Shown: positions 16,814 to 25,057 of the stretch, piece by piece | Numbering within the stretch: the stretch's first letter is position 1 | Layout: every line of letters starts with the position of its first letter | From: Psychromarinibacter sp048262455 | GTDB taxonomy: Bacteria > Pseudomonadota > Alphaproteobacteria > Rhodobacterales > Rhodobacteraceae | Length of the DNA: 64,000 nucleotides | Assembly (NCBI GenBank): GCA_048262455.1 | Contig: JBLXFD010000010.1 | Span: 1-64,000, forward strand | Reading direction: 5' to 3' | Program-made: the position numbers and the translations under genes | The notes under the pieces: generated by a model | Database searches by the model: none | Told to the model about the DNA's origin: nothing | What the model saw: the letters and a program-made list of their open reading frames with translations, nothing else

Positions 16814-17236
16814 TCACCCCCTGGGCGGGATCGAGTAGGTCAGCGTCGCCCGCGCCACCGGCGGCGCCAGCCCTTCCGAGTAGATCAGCACGTCCCCCAC
16901 CGCCAGCACCCGCCCCAGCTTCAGCAGCCGCGCCTCGGCGATCAGGTCGGCCCCCGCCGCCGGCTTGCGCATGAAGTCGATCGAGCAGTTGGTGGTCACC
17001 GCCAGCGCCTCGGGCCCGATCATCGCCAGCACCCCGAGGTAGACCGCCACGTCCGCCAGCGCGAAGATCGAGGGGCCGGACACCGTGCCGCCCGGACGCA
17101 GGTTCTTCTCGCCCACGTGCAGGCGCACCCGGATCTCGTGATCGCCCACCTCTTCGACGGCGAAATCGTCCTTCACCTGCGGGAAGTGCGTCTCAAGAAA
17201 TTCCTTCAGCGCCTCGCGCGTCATCTGTGCCGCCAT
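16814..17236 (-). CDS. PaaI-family hotdog thioesterase
   Basis: 140 residues. NLRPGGTVSGPSIFALADVAVYLGVLAMIG is the central hotdog helix with the aspartate (ADVA) of PaaI-type thioesterases, followed by the strands TTNCSIDFMRKPAAGADLIAEARLLKLGRVLAVGDVLIY. The expected activity is hydrolysis of aryl- or acyl-CoA thioesters. It is divergent from an enoyl-CoA hydratase 57 bp away, so the two could share control and a role in acyl-CoA turnover. Substrate unknown. Confidence 0.85.
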   Translation of the reverse strand: MAAQMTREALKEFLETHFPQVKDDFAVEEVGDHEIRVRLHVGEKNLRPGGTVSGPSIFALADVAVYLGVLAMIGPEALAVTTNCSIDFMRKPAAGADLIAEARLLKLGRVLAVGDVLIYSEGLAPPVARATLTYSIPPRG

Positions 17237-17293
17237 GCTTCCCCCCTGCCGCTCGCGCGCCTAGACTTGTCCGGAACGGCAGCGGAGGACAAG

Positions 17294-18079
17294 ATGGCAC
17301 TGGTCGAACGGCGGGACAGCGGCGCGGTGGCGCATCTGCGGCTGAATTCCCCGGCCAACCTCAACGCCCTGGGCGACGCCATGCTGGCAGAGCTGCGCGC
17401 GGCTTTGCTGGCGCTGGAAGGCGATGGATCGGTGCGCGCGGTGGTGCTGTCGGGCGCGGGCCGCGCCTTCTGCGCCGGCCACGACCTGATGGAGATGACC
17501 CGCGCCCGCCAGTCCGAGGACGGCGGCGCCGCCGCCTTCGCCGATCTCTTCGCCCGCTGCGCCGAGGTCATGGCCCTGATCCCCCGCCTGCCGCAACCGG
17601 TGATCGCGCAAGTACACGGGCTGGCCGCCGCCGCCGGCTGCCAGCTGGTGGCCACCTGCGACATGGCGGTGGCCGCCGAGGACGCGCGTTTCGGCGTCAA
17701 CGGGGTGAACATCGGGCTGTTCTGCTCCACCCCCATGGTCGCCCTGTCGCGCAACCTGCCGCGCAAGCAGGCCTTCGAGATGCTGGTGACGGGAGAATTC
17801 CTGCCCGCCGCCCGCGCCCGCGCCCTTGGCCTCGTCAACCGCGTGGTTCCGCCCGAAGCGCTGGAGGACGAGACCGCGGCGCTGGCCGCGCAGGTGGCCG
17901 CCAAGCTGGGCACTGCCGTGCGCATCGGCAAGCGCGCCTTCTACGAGCAGCTGCAGATGGATACCGCCGCCGCCTATGCCCACACCGGCGACGTCATGGT
18001 GCGCAACATGCTGGACGAGGACACCGCCGAGGGCATCGCCGCCTTCCTCGAAAAGCGCGACCCCGGCTGGTCCCAGTGA
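17294..18079 (+). CDS. Enoyl-CoA hydratase/isomerase family protein
   Basis: 261 residues. The crotonase fold is seen in LNSPANLNALGDAML, SGAGRAFCAGHDLMEM (CoA-binding oxyanion loop) and HGLAAAAGCQLVATCDMAVA. The position that carries the first catalytic glutamate in true hydratases has A/G here (VHGLAAAAGCQL). The second region reads FGVNGVNIGLFCSTP, as in the mitochondrial ECHDC3-like group, so hydratase activity is not assured. GGAGG lies before the ATG. It may form a small acyl-CoA module with the divergent thioesterase. Confidence 0.85.
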   Translation: MALVERRDSGAVAHLRLNSPANLNALGDAMLAELRAALLALEGDGSVRAVVLSGAGRAFCAGHDLMEMTRARQSEDGGAAAFADLFARCAEVMALIPRLPQPVIAQVHGLAAAAGCQLVATCDMAVAAEDARFGVNGVNIGLFCSTPMVALSRNLPRKQAFEMLVTGEFLPAARARALGLVNRVVPPEALEDETAALAAQVAAKLGTAVRIGKRAFYEQLQMDTAAAYAHTGDVMVRNMLDEDTAEGIAAFLEKRDPGWSQ

Positions 18080-18169
18080 CCCGCCCTGCCTTCCCCGCTG
18101 ACGCGGGCGTGAATTGAATCCCCCACCTGCCCGCTAGGTTGCCTGTCAAATCCAACAGGAGGATCCCGC

Positions 18170-19375
18170 ATGACCGCCCGCAAAGCCTGGCTGCTTGCCG
18201 CCACCACCCTTGTCGCCGCCGCCCCCGCGCTGGCACAGGCGCCCTTCGAATGGGGCCAGCGCAACACCGAGCTGGAGCCCGCCTTCCCCGAGCAGTTCCG
18301 CGCCCCGCTGCTGAACAGCGAGGTGAAGTTCGCGCAGGAGTTCCTGGCCGAGGGGCTGGAGCATCCCTGGGGCGTCGAGGTCCTGCCCGAGGGCGGCTAC
18401 CTCGTGACCGAGCGCGCCGGCCGCCTGCGCCACGTCTCCGCCGAGGGCGCGCTGTCCGAGCCGATCAAGGGCCTGCCGCCGGTGCTTTCCGTCGGCCAGG
18501 GCGGGCTGCTGGACGTGGCGCTGGCGCCCGACTTCGGCGAGAGCCGGATGATCTACTGGACCTACGCCAAGCCCATGGACGGCAACACCACCGCCACCGC
18601 CGCCGCCCGGGGCGTGCTGTCCGAAGACAATCTCGAGGTCACGCAGGTCGAGGAGATCTTCGTGCAGGAGCCCGCGGTCCCCGTCCCCGCCCACTTCGGC
18701 AGCCGCATCGTCTTCGACGGCGCCGGCCACGCCTTCATCACCACTGGCGAGCATTTCACCGAGGTCTACCGCCAGTACGCCCAGGATCTCGACAAGACCT
18801 TCGGCAAGGTGGTCCGCGTGGCGCTGGACGGCAGCACGCCCGGGGACAACCCCTTCACCGGCGACGCCGAGGCGGTGGACACCATCTGGTCCTACGGCCA
18901 CCGCAACGTGCAGGGCGCCTACTGGTGGGACGGCGAGCTCTGGACCATCGAGCACGGGCCCAAGGGCGGCGACGAGCTGAACATCGCCCGCGCCGGAGAG
19001 AACTACGGCTGGCCCGAGGTGTCGTATGGCGAGAAATACAGCGGCCAGCCCATCGGCCAAGGCGAGGCCTCGGGGCCGGAGTTCACCGAGCCGGTATATT
19101 TCTGGGACCCGGTGATCGCCCCCGGCGGCATGCACCCCTACGAGGGAGAGATGTTCGCCGACTGGCAGGGCGACCTGCTGATCGCCTCGCTGAAGCCCGG
19201 CGGCGTGGTGCGGCTGGAGATCGAGGATGGTATGGTCACGGGCGAGGAGCGCCTGCTGCAGGGCATCGGCCGGGTACGGGACGTGGAGATCGACGCGGAC
19301 GGGTCGATCCTGATCCTGACCGACAAGGCGGACGGTGCGCTGATCCGGCTGACCCCCTCGCCCATGGGCGGCTGA
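18170..19375 (+). CDS. PQQ-dependent aldose sugar dehydrogenase, periplasmic
   Basis: 401 residues with a signal peptide (MTARKAWLLAATTLVAAAPALAQA). The six-bladed propeller of the soluble glucose dehydrogenase/Asd family is recognisable: LEHPWGVEVLPEGGYLVTERAGRL at the start of blade 1, GQGGLLDVALAPDF, SYGHRNVQGAYW and GPKGGDELNIARAGENYGWP. These are the PQQ- and calcium-site regions. It would oxidise aldoses at C1 in the periplasm using PQQ. No PQQ biosynthesis genes are visible in the window. AGGAGG precedes the ATG. Confidence 0.9.
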   Translation: MTARKAWLLAATTLVAAAPALAQAPFEWGQRNTELEPAFPEQFRAPLLNSEVKFAQEFLAEGLEHPWGVEVLPEGGYLVTERAGRLRHVSAEGALSEPIKGLPPVLSVGQGGLLDVALAPDFGESRMIYWTYAKPMDGNTTATAAARGVLSEDNLEVTQVEEIFVQEPAVPVPAHFGSRIVFDGAGHAFITTGEHFTEVYRQYAQDLDKTFGKVVRVALDGSTPGDNPFTGDAEAVDTIWSYGHRNVQGAYWWDGELWTIEHGPKGGDELNIARAGENYGWPEVSYGEKYSGQPIGQGEASGPEFTEPVYFWDPVIAPGGMHPYEGEMFADWQGDLLIASLKPGGVVRLEIEDGMVTGEERLLQGIGRVRDVEIDADGSILILTDKADGALIRLTPSPMGG

Positions 19376-19435
19376 CGCAAACCGAATTTTAACGGATTCC
19401 GGGATACAGGGGCGCGTCCATGATGGAGGCGCCCC

Positions 19436-20086
19436 TTGCCTGTTCAGCCCACGGCCTGCGGCCTTGCCCGCGACACCTCCATCGCCACCCCCGCCGGGCC
19501 TGTCCCGGTGCAGGACCTGGCGCCGGGGGACCTGGTGCTGACCGCCGATCGCGGCCCGCAGCCGCTGCGCCAGCGTGTTACGTGGACGGCGCGGGACAGC
19601 GCCGACACACCGGTGACGGTGCCGCCCCGGACGCTCGGCAACCCCCGCCCGCTTCACCTGGCTCCCGGCCACCGCCTGCTGCTGCGGGGCCCCTGCGTGC
19701 AGCTGCACTTCGGCTGCGCCGAGGTGCTGGTGCCGGCCAGCGCGTTTTGCGCCGTGGCGCCCGTGGGGGTCGAGGATGCGCCGCAGACCTGCGGCACCGA
19801 GTACCACCGCCTGCTGCTGCCGGGCCACCACCTTGTCCACGCCGATGGCGCCTGGGCCGAAAGCCTCTTCCCCGCCTCCGCCCCTTGCGCCGACACCCGC
19901 GACCGCAGCCGCCTGTACCCCTATATCGCCGAGGGCCTGCCCCCCCTGCACCCGGCACGGATGAAGACCTGCCGCATGGTGCTGCACGACCGCGAGGCGC
20001 GGTTCCTGGTGATGGCCATGGGGCTTCAGGCGGATCGGGGCGGGCCTGCGCTGTCGCCCCAGCTGGAACTGTCCGTGGCAAGCTGA
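19436..20086 (+). CDS. Hint (Hedgehog/intein) domain protein
   Basis: 216 residues. ACGLARDTSIATPAGPVPVQDLAPGDLVLTADRGPQPLRQ is the N-terminal Hint block (nucleophile-type Cys, then TxIxTPxGxxPVxxLxPGDxVxT). It is followed by HLAPGHRLLL and by YHRLLLPGHHLVHADGAWAESLFP, the second half of the fold. Such proteins, often free of an extein, are frequent in Rhodobacteraceae; self-processing or adhesin maturation has been suggested for them but not shown. The start is TTG at 19436, supported by GGAGG six to seven bases upstream; the nearby ATGs are in another frame. There is no signal peptide. Confidence 0.85.
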   Translation: MPVQPTACGLARDTSIATPAGPVPVQDLAPGDLVLTADRGPQPLRQRVTWTARDSADTPVTVPPRTLGNPRPLHLAPGHRLLLRGPCVQLHFGCAEVLVPASAFCAVAPVGVEDAPQTCGTEYHRLLLPGHHLVHADGAWAESLFPASAPCADTRDRSRLYPYIAEGLPPLHPARMKTCRMVLHDREARFLVMAMGLQADRGGPALSPQLELSVAS

Positions 20087-20172
20087 GAGCACAGGCACAG
20101 ACGCGCGCCGACCCGGCCTGCGTACCCGCCTGCCCCATCCGCAAGGCATCGCTGCAACGCCCCCCGAACGCC

Positions 20173-20203
20173 AAGGGGGCCGCCCCGCAAGGCGACCCCC
20201 CTT
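20173..20203 (-). terminator. Candidate terminator behind trigger factor
   Basis: AAGGGGG (20173-20179) pairs with CCCCCTT (20197-20203), with an inner GCC/GGC stem (20182-20184 with 20191-20193). It sits 37 bp behind the trigger factor stop. The T-run on the minus strand is only two bases, so the assignment is tentative. It may also serve the converging Hint gene. Confidence 0.45.
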
Positions 20204-20239
20204 CCTCCTCCCAGAGGACTTGTTCTCTCGAACCCCGGC

Positions 20240-21589
20240 TTACGCCGCGGTATCGGCCTCGTCGGCTTCCAGCGCCTCGATGGCCTTTTCCAGCTCTTCC
20301 TTCGTCACCGGCTTCTCGGTGACCTCCGACAGCTCGAACACGTAGTCGACGACCTTGTCCTCGAACAGCGGCGCCTGGATCTGCTGACGCATCTGCGGGT
20401 TCTGCTGCACGAACTCGAAGAACTGCCGTTCCTGACCCGGGTACTGCCGCGCCTGCTGCATGACCGCCTGGGTCATCTCGGCGTCGGAAACCTTGATCTC
20501 GTTCTTCTGGCCAAGCTCTGCCAGCAGCAGCCCCAGCCGCACCCGGCGCTCGGCCAGCGTGCGGTGCTCGTCCGTCGGCTCGATCTCGGCATGGTCGTGG
20601 CCGTGGTCTTCGGGGTGATCCTCGTGGTACAGTTGGTGCGCGATCTGCTTGGCCTCGGTCTCCACCAGCGTCGGCGGCAGGTCGAACTTCACCTGCGCGT
20701 CCAGCTGGTCCAGCAGCGAGCGCTTCATCACCTGCCGCGCGGCCTGGCTGTACTCGGCGGTCAGCCGGTCGCGGATCTGGCCCTTCAGGCCCTCCAGGTC
20801 CTCGGCGCCGTAGCGCTTGGCCAGCTCGTCGTCCAGCGCGGCGGCCACGGGCTTTTTCACCGCCTTGACGGTGCAGGCAAAGACCGCGTCCTTGCCGGCC
20901 AGGTGCGCGGCGCCGTATTCCTCGGGGAAGGAAACCTTCACCTCGGCTTCCTCGCCGGCCTTCTTGCCCACCAGCTGCTCCTCGAACCCGGGGATGAAGC
21001 TGTCGGAGCCCAGCACCAGCGGGTAATCCTCGGCCGAACCGCCCTCGAATTCCTCGCCGTCGACCGAGCCCTTGAAGTCGATGGTCACCTGGTCGCCGTC
21101 CTCGGCCGCCGCGCCCTCGTCACGGTCCTCGAAGGACTGCGCGTTCTTGGCCAGCGATTCCAGCGCCTCGTCCACCGCCGATTCCTCGGGGGTGACGACC
21201 ATCTTCTCCAGCTTGATCGCCTTGGCGTCGACCTCGGGGATCTCCGGCAGCCGCTCGTAGGTCATCGCGACCTCGACGTCGTCGCCTTCCTTCCACTCCT
21301 GGTTCTTCATCTCGACGCTGGGCTGCAGCGCCGGGCGGTCGCCGCTGTCCTCGAAATGCTTGGTCATGGCGCCGTCGATGGCTTCCTGCATCGCCTCGCC
21401 CATGATCTGGGGGCCGTACTGCTTTTTCAGCAGCGCCATGGGCACCTTGCCCTTGCGGAAGCCCTTCATCTGGATGTCGGGCTGCGCCTCGGACAGCTTG
21501 GCGTTCACCTTCTCGTCCAGCTCCGCCGCCGTCAGCTTGATCGAATACCCGCGCTTCAGGCCTTCGTTGAGGGTCTCGGTGACCTGCAT
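20240..21589 (-). CDS. tig: Trigger factor (ribosome-associated chaperone/prolyl isomerase)
   Basis: 449 residues. The N-terminal ribosome-binding domain contains GFRKGKVPMALLKKQYG (the GFRxGKxP signature, about residues 44-60). The FKBP-type domain follows (VTIDFKGSVDGEEFEGG to YPLVLGSDSFIPGFEEQLVG), and then the long helical C-terminal arms. It binds near the ribosome exit tunnel and assists folding of nascent chains. The long open frame upstream of 21589 is non-coding; MQVTETLNEG is the family start, with GAGGATAAC before it. A tRNA-Leu gene lies 118 bp upstream on the same strand. Confidence 0.97.
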   Translation of the reverse strand: MQVTETLNEGLKRGYSIKLTAAELDEKVNAKLSEAQPDIQMKGFRKGKVPMALLKKQYGPQIMGEAMQEAIDGAMTKHFEDSGDRPALQPSVEMKNQEWKEGDDVEVAMTYERLPEIPEVDAKAIKLEKMVVTPEESAVDEALESLAKNAQSFEDRDEGAAAEDGDQVTIDFKGSVDGEEFEGGSAEDYPLVLGSDSFIPGFEEQLVGKKAGEEAEVKVSFPEEYGAAHLAGKDAVFACTVKAVKKPVAAALDDELAKRYGAEDLEGLKGQIRDRLTAEYSQAARQVMKRSLLDQLDAQVKFDLPPTLVETEAKQIAHQLYHEDHPEDHGHDHAEIEPTDEHRTLAERRVRLGLLLAELGQKNEIKVSDAEMTQAVMQQARQYPGQERQFFEFVQQNPQMRQQIQAPLFEDKVVDYVFELSEVTEKPVTKEELEKAIEALEADEADTAA

Positions 21590-21706
21590 GTTATCCTCGT
21601 GTTCTCTGTGGGCTCTCCGGCCTCCGACGCTGCCGGGGCCCCGCAAAATCAGTCGCCCTGATAGGGCCAAGGGATGGGGCTTGCAAGCCGATTCCCCCGG
21701 GGGCGC

Positions 21707-21791
21707 TGGTGCGGGTGAAGGGACTCGAACCCCCACGCCTTGCGGCGCCAGAACCTAAATCTGGTGCGTCTACCAGTTCCGCCACACCCGC
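21707..21791 (-). tRNA. tRNA-Leu (anticodon TAG)
   Basis: On the minus strand the acceptor stem GCGGGTG (from 21791) pairs with CACCCGC, followed by the discriminator A and an encoded CCA (21709-21707). The anticodon arm is CCAGA-TTTAGGT-TCTGG, giving TAG, and a long variable arm (CGCCGCAAGGCG) makes it a class II tRNA, as expected for leucine. The T-loop TTCGAGT is present. Length is 85 nt with CCA. Confidence 0.97.
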
Positions 21792-21854
21792 ACGCGCGCG
21801 CTTCTAGCAAAGCCGCGCGCCGCGCGACAGGGCAAATCCGCGCCGGCGGCGGTC

Positions 21855-22439
21855 TCAGGCCTCCAGCTCGGCGTCCCAGTAAAGGAAATCGATCCAGGCC
21901 TCGTGCAGGTGGTTGGGCGGAAAGCGCCGGCCCATGTTGCGCAGCTCCTCCGCCCCCGGCTGGCGCGGCGGCTTGCGCAGGGCCAGCCCCGCCTGCCGCA
22001 GGCTGCGCGAGCCCTTTTTCAGGTTGCACGAGGCGCAGGCGGCCACCACGTTCTCCCAGCTGGTGACCCCGCCCTTCGAGCGCGGCACCACGTGGTCGAA
22101 GGTCAGGTCCCCCTTCGAGCCGCAGTACTGGCAGCGGAATTCGTCCCTCAGGAAAAGATTGAAGCGCGTGAAGGCCACGCGCTTCTGGGGTTTGACGTAA
22201 TCCTTCAGCACCACCACCGACGGTATTCGGATCTGGGTCGAGGGGCTGCGCACCACCTCGTCGTACTCGGCCACGATATCCACCCGGTCGAGAAAGGCCG
22301 CCTTCACCGCCTCCTGCCAGGGCCAGAGCGACAGCGGGTAGTAGGACAGCGGCCGGTAATCCGCGTTCAACACCAGCGCCGGCCGGTGCCGCAGCGCGTT
22401 CGGCTCCCTGACAAATGTCGTTCTGAATTCCGCGTTCAT
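21855..22439 (-). CDS. HNH endonuclease
   Basis: 194 residues. The C-terminal half has a zinc-binding HNH nuclease core: CQYCGSKGDLTFDHVVPRSKGG, then WENVVAACASCNLKKGSR. This shows the two CxxC pairs, the DHV/H catalytic histidine and the N of HNH. The N-terminal part (LVLNADYRPLSYYPLSLWPWQEAVKAAFLDRVDIV) is the usual companion segment of this widespread chromosomal HNH family, whose biological role is unknown; it is not part of a restriction system here. The start at 22439 (MNAEFRT) has GGAG about ten bases upstream. The frame continues upstream but without support. Confidence 0.88.
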   Translation of the reverse strand: MNAEFRTTFVREPNALRHRPALVLNADYRPLSYYPLSLWPWQEAVKAAFLDRVDIVAEYDEVVRSPSTQIRIPSVVVLKDYVKPQKRVAFTRFNLFLRDEFRCQYCGSKGDLTFDHVVPRSKGGVTSWENVVAACASCNLKKGSRSLRQAGLALRKPPRQPGAEELRNMGRRFPPNHLHEAWIDFLYWDAELEA

Positions 22440-22633
22440 CTGCACCAGACTCCACCCTCGCCCCGTCTGCCCGCAAAGGCACCAGAGCGGGGAACCCGCC
22501 CCGGCATTGCTGCGACTATATCTGGCGTTCGCCAGCAGGCAAGCCCCGCACATCCGGTGCCCGCCGCCTTGGGTGCCCCCACGCAACAACCCGCCCAGCA
22601 GGCGCCGCGGCCCGGCCTGATGCCCGGCTCCAA

Positions 22634-22712
22634 TCTTCTGGTTCCAAATATCCCGGGGAGCGCGAGGGGCAGCGCCCCTCGCCGGATCGGACCGCCGCAG
22701 GCGGTCCGACAC
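22634..22712 (-). repeat. 3' hairpin element, copy 3 of 6
   Basis: Read on the minus strand: GGACCGCCTGCGGCGGTCC, GAGGGGCGCTGCCCCTC, CCCCGGGATATTT, GGAACCAGAAG. It starts about 11 bp behind the stop of the outer-membrane barrel gene (22723) and is sense to it. The rest of the 283-bp gap up to the HNH gene start holds nothing that I recognise. Confidence 0.8.
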
Positions 22713-22722
22713 CCCCGCTGCC

Positions 22723-24450
22723 TCAGCGCAGGTTGAACCGCGCCGCGATACCGACCGTGTAGCGCACGTCGTCCGAGGCCACCATCGAGCCCACCCCGTA
22801 GCGCCCGATGGCATTCGTCGCCGCCGCGTCCACTGCCAGTCCGCTGCCGTCCAGCTCATAGCGCGCGCCCGCCGCCCAGGTGGCGGTGTCCCCGTCCAGC
22901 CCCACCGGCGTCACCTCGCCGATCAGCTGCAGGCCCTCGAGCACCTCGTAGTTCACGCCCAGCCCGAGCCCCAGGATCTCGGTATTGCCGAAGCCCGCCA
23001 GCTTGGGGTTGGCGGTCACCGACAGCCGGTCGTTGTAGTCGTAGCCGGCGATCGCCTCGGCGAAGAACACGCCAACGCCGGGGGTGCCGGAATCCACCTC
23101 GCGGCCGAACAGCCCGCGCACCGACAGCGACAGCGGGTCGCCGTTGTTCTGGTCGAGGAACCGCAGCTTCGGCCCGACCATGTAGCGCAGGCCCGCCGAG
23201 GGGGTCAGCGCGGCGGGGCCGCTGTCCGCGTATTCCTCCAGCACCACCACGATTTCGCCGTCGCGGTCGGGGCTGAAGGACAGCGCCGCGCCGTAGTTGT
23301 CGTCGGTGCCGTAGAAGGCCCGGGCCGCGAAGGCGCCCGGCTCCAGCGTGTTGGCGGTGCCGAGGGTGAAGCCGTCGCGCTGCAGCGCCCGGTCGCGCGG
23401 GGTCACCGGCGCGGCGCGGCCGCGGTAGCTGTCGCGGTACTCGACCCCCGGGGTATAGCTCAGGCGGATGCCGATCAGCGGCTCGTCGCCCTCGGGGAAG
23501 TGGGTCAGGATGCTGGTGGCCGGCGTCACGCCGATGCCGTTGGTCAGGTAGAGATCCAGCTGCACCTTGGGCGTCACGTTGTAGCTGCCGCCCACGGTCC
23601 AGACCGGCACCTTCTCGATCGACCCGGTGGAAGAGATCGTGTTCCCCCCCGGCCCCAGCGTCGTCTCGATGGCGCCGTAGAACCCCAGCCGCTGCGAGGG
23701 GCGGTAGTTCACCCCCGCACCCAGGGTGGCATTGGTGCCGTAGAACTCGGTGCCGTTGATCTCGTCCGGCAGGACCGAGACGCCGGGGGTCACGTGGAAC
23801 TGCAGGTTCGGCGAGTACCGGTAGGTCACCGGCAGCTTGATCGAGCCGACGATGTCCCCGTCATGGCCGCCGCCGTAAAGCGGCGAGTCGAAGCGCAGGT
23901 ACTCGATCGAGGCCTGCCCCGCCAGCGACACCGCGCCCCAGTCCATCACCCCGTACTTCGCCGTCAGCGCAAAGGTGTCGAGCCCGATGGCCGGCCGCGC
24001 GCCGCCGATCGGCTTGAGCACCGGGTCCTCGTAGGTCTGGTACTCGATCCCGAAGGTCAGCCGGTCGGTGGGCGCGTAGAAGACGCTGCCGTGGTACAGC
24101 TGGTTGCCGGTGCCCGGCCCCGAGGGATCGGTCTGCAGCGTGCCGAAGGTGCCCAGCAGCGCGCCCTCGGGAAGGGTATTGGCGGTCTCGAAATTGCCCA
24201 GCCGCAGGGGCTGGTTCTCCAGCGGGGTGGAGCCGGCGTCGAAGAAGGGCGCCGGCGCCATCGGGTCCCGGCGCGGCGGCGACAGGTAGACCGGGTTGCG
24301 GCTGACCTCGGGACCGGCCTCGGGATCGGCCTCGGGCTTCGGCCCGGTGAATTCCTGGGCGATGCCGGGCAGCAGCGCGATGGGCGCGGCGCTGGTGGCG
24401 AGGGCGATGAGAAACAGCCGCACGGCGCGGCGAGAGCTGCGAGAACGCAT
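22723..24450 (-). CDS. Predicted outer-membrane beta-barrel protein, function unknown
   Basis: 575 residues. The chosen ATG (24450) has GGAGG upstream and gives a signal peptide: MRSRSSRRAVRLFLIALATSAAPIALLPGIAQ. After a proline-rich stretch the protein is a long series of alternating 9-11 residue strands with glycines and aromatics (GSVFYAPTDRLTFGIEYQTYE, VGGSYNVTPKVQLDLYLTNG, GLGVNYEVLEGLQLIGEV), the pattern of a large beta-barrel. The last residues are AARFNLR, so the usual C-terminal aromatic is missing from the final position, although an F is four from the end. I do not recognise a named family. It may be a porin-like or glycan-linked outer-membrane protein. Confidence 0.65.
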   Translation of the reverse strand: MRSRSSRRAVRLFLIALATSAAPIALLPGIAQEFTGPKPEADPEAGPEVSRNPVYLSPPRRDPMAPAPFFDAGSTPLENQPLRLGNFETANTLPEGALLGTFGTLQTDPSGPGTGNQLYHGSVFYAPTDRLTFGIEYQTYEDPVLKPIGGARPAIGLDTFALTAKYGVMDWGAVSLAGQASIEYLRFDSPLYGGGHDGDIVGSIKLPVTYRYSPNLQFHVTPGVSVLPDEINGTEFYGTNATLGAGVNYRPSQRLGFYGAIETTLGPGGNTISSTGSIEKVPVWTVGGSYNVTPKVQLDLYLTNGIGVTPATSILTHFPEGDEPLIGIRLSYTPGVEYRDSYRGRAAPVTPRDRALQRDGFTLGTANTLEPGAFAARAFYGTDDNYGAALSFSPDRDGEIVVVLEEYADSGPAALTPSAGLRYMVGPKLRFLDQNNGDPLSLSVRGLFGREVDSGTPGVGVFFAEAIAGYDYNDRLSVTANPKLAGFGNTEILGLGLGVNYEVLEGLQLIGEVTPVGLDGDTATWAAGARYELDGSGLAVDAAATNAIGRYGVGSMVASDDVRYTVGIAARFNLR

Positions 24451-24632
24451 GAAACCTGACCTCCGGGTCATAATGTCCTGCGCGGGGCAGCTCCGCGATT
24501 GGCGGCACTATACGCCGGAGCGCGCCGGCTTGAACCACTTGCGCGCGGCTTTCGCGTTGGATGGGTCAATCAGCGGGAAAGACTGGCAGATTTGCAACGT
24601 TTTCCACAGGGAGAGCCTGCACGCCGAACAGA

Positions 24633-24982
24633 GGGCCAGCGCCCGTCCGTGGGTGGGCGCATGTACCGCTGGTGGTCTGCACTTTATCTCACCGCCACCT
24701 CCACGCTCGCCCCCCGCGTCTACTGAGACGAAGCGCCCGCCCGGGGAACGGACGGGCGCTGGCCCGGCGGCGCTACGCGCCTTGTTCCGGGCCGGGTGCT
24801 CATGTCACAACAGAGGGACAGCGCCCGTCCGTGGGTGGGCGCTACTGCCGCTGGTGGTCGCCGCTTTATCCCACCGCCACGTCCCCGCTCCACCCCCGCG
24901 CAAACGTCAACGAAGCGCCCGCCCGGGGGACGGACGGGCGCTGGCCCGGCGGCGCTGCGCGCCTTGTTCCGGGCCGGGTGCT
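24633..24982 (+). repeat. Two tandem copies of the two-hairpin intergenic repeat
   Basis: Copies at about 24633-24800 and 24815-24982, period 182 bp. Each runs: AGCGCCCGTCCGTGGGTGGGCGC, CGCTGGTGGT, CTTTATC.CACCGCCAC, then hairpin 1 (AGCGCCCGCCCG...ACGGACGGGCGCT), then hairpin 2 (GGCCCGG, inner GGCGC/GCGCC, CCGGGCC) and GTGCT. Together they fill most of the 607-bp gap between the barrel gene start and the next gene. Short open frames through the repeats are not genes. Confidence 0.8.
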
Positions 24983-25057
24983 CATGCCTGACCCAAAAGC
25001 AAACGCCCGACCCGCAGGACGGGCGCCGGTCCTGTGCTGCACGTCGGAAACCCGCCC

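Noticed and set aside
16631..17293. N-terminal extension of the enoyl-CoA hydratase (frame open back to 16631)
   Set aside because: It would run antisense through the thioesterase and PRC-barrel genes; the ATG at 17294 has a clear GGAGG site and a family-like N-terminus.
24633..24982. Short open frames through the repeats as small genes
   Set aside because: The frames arise from the repeated GC-rich hairpins in any phase and have no ribosome binding sites.
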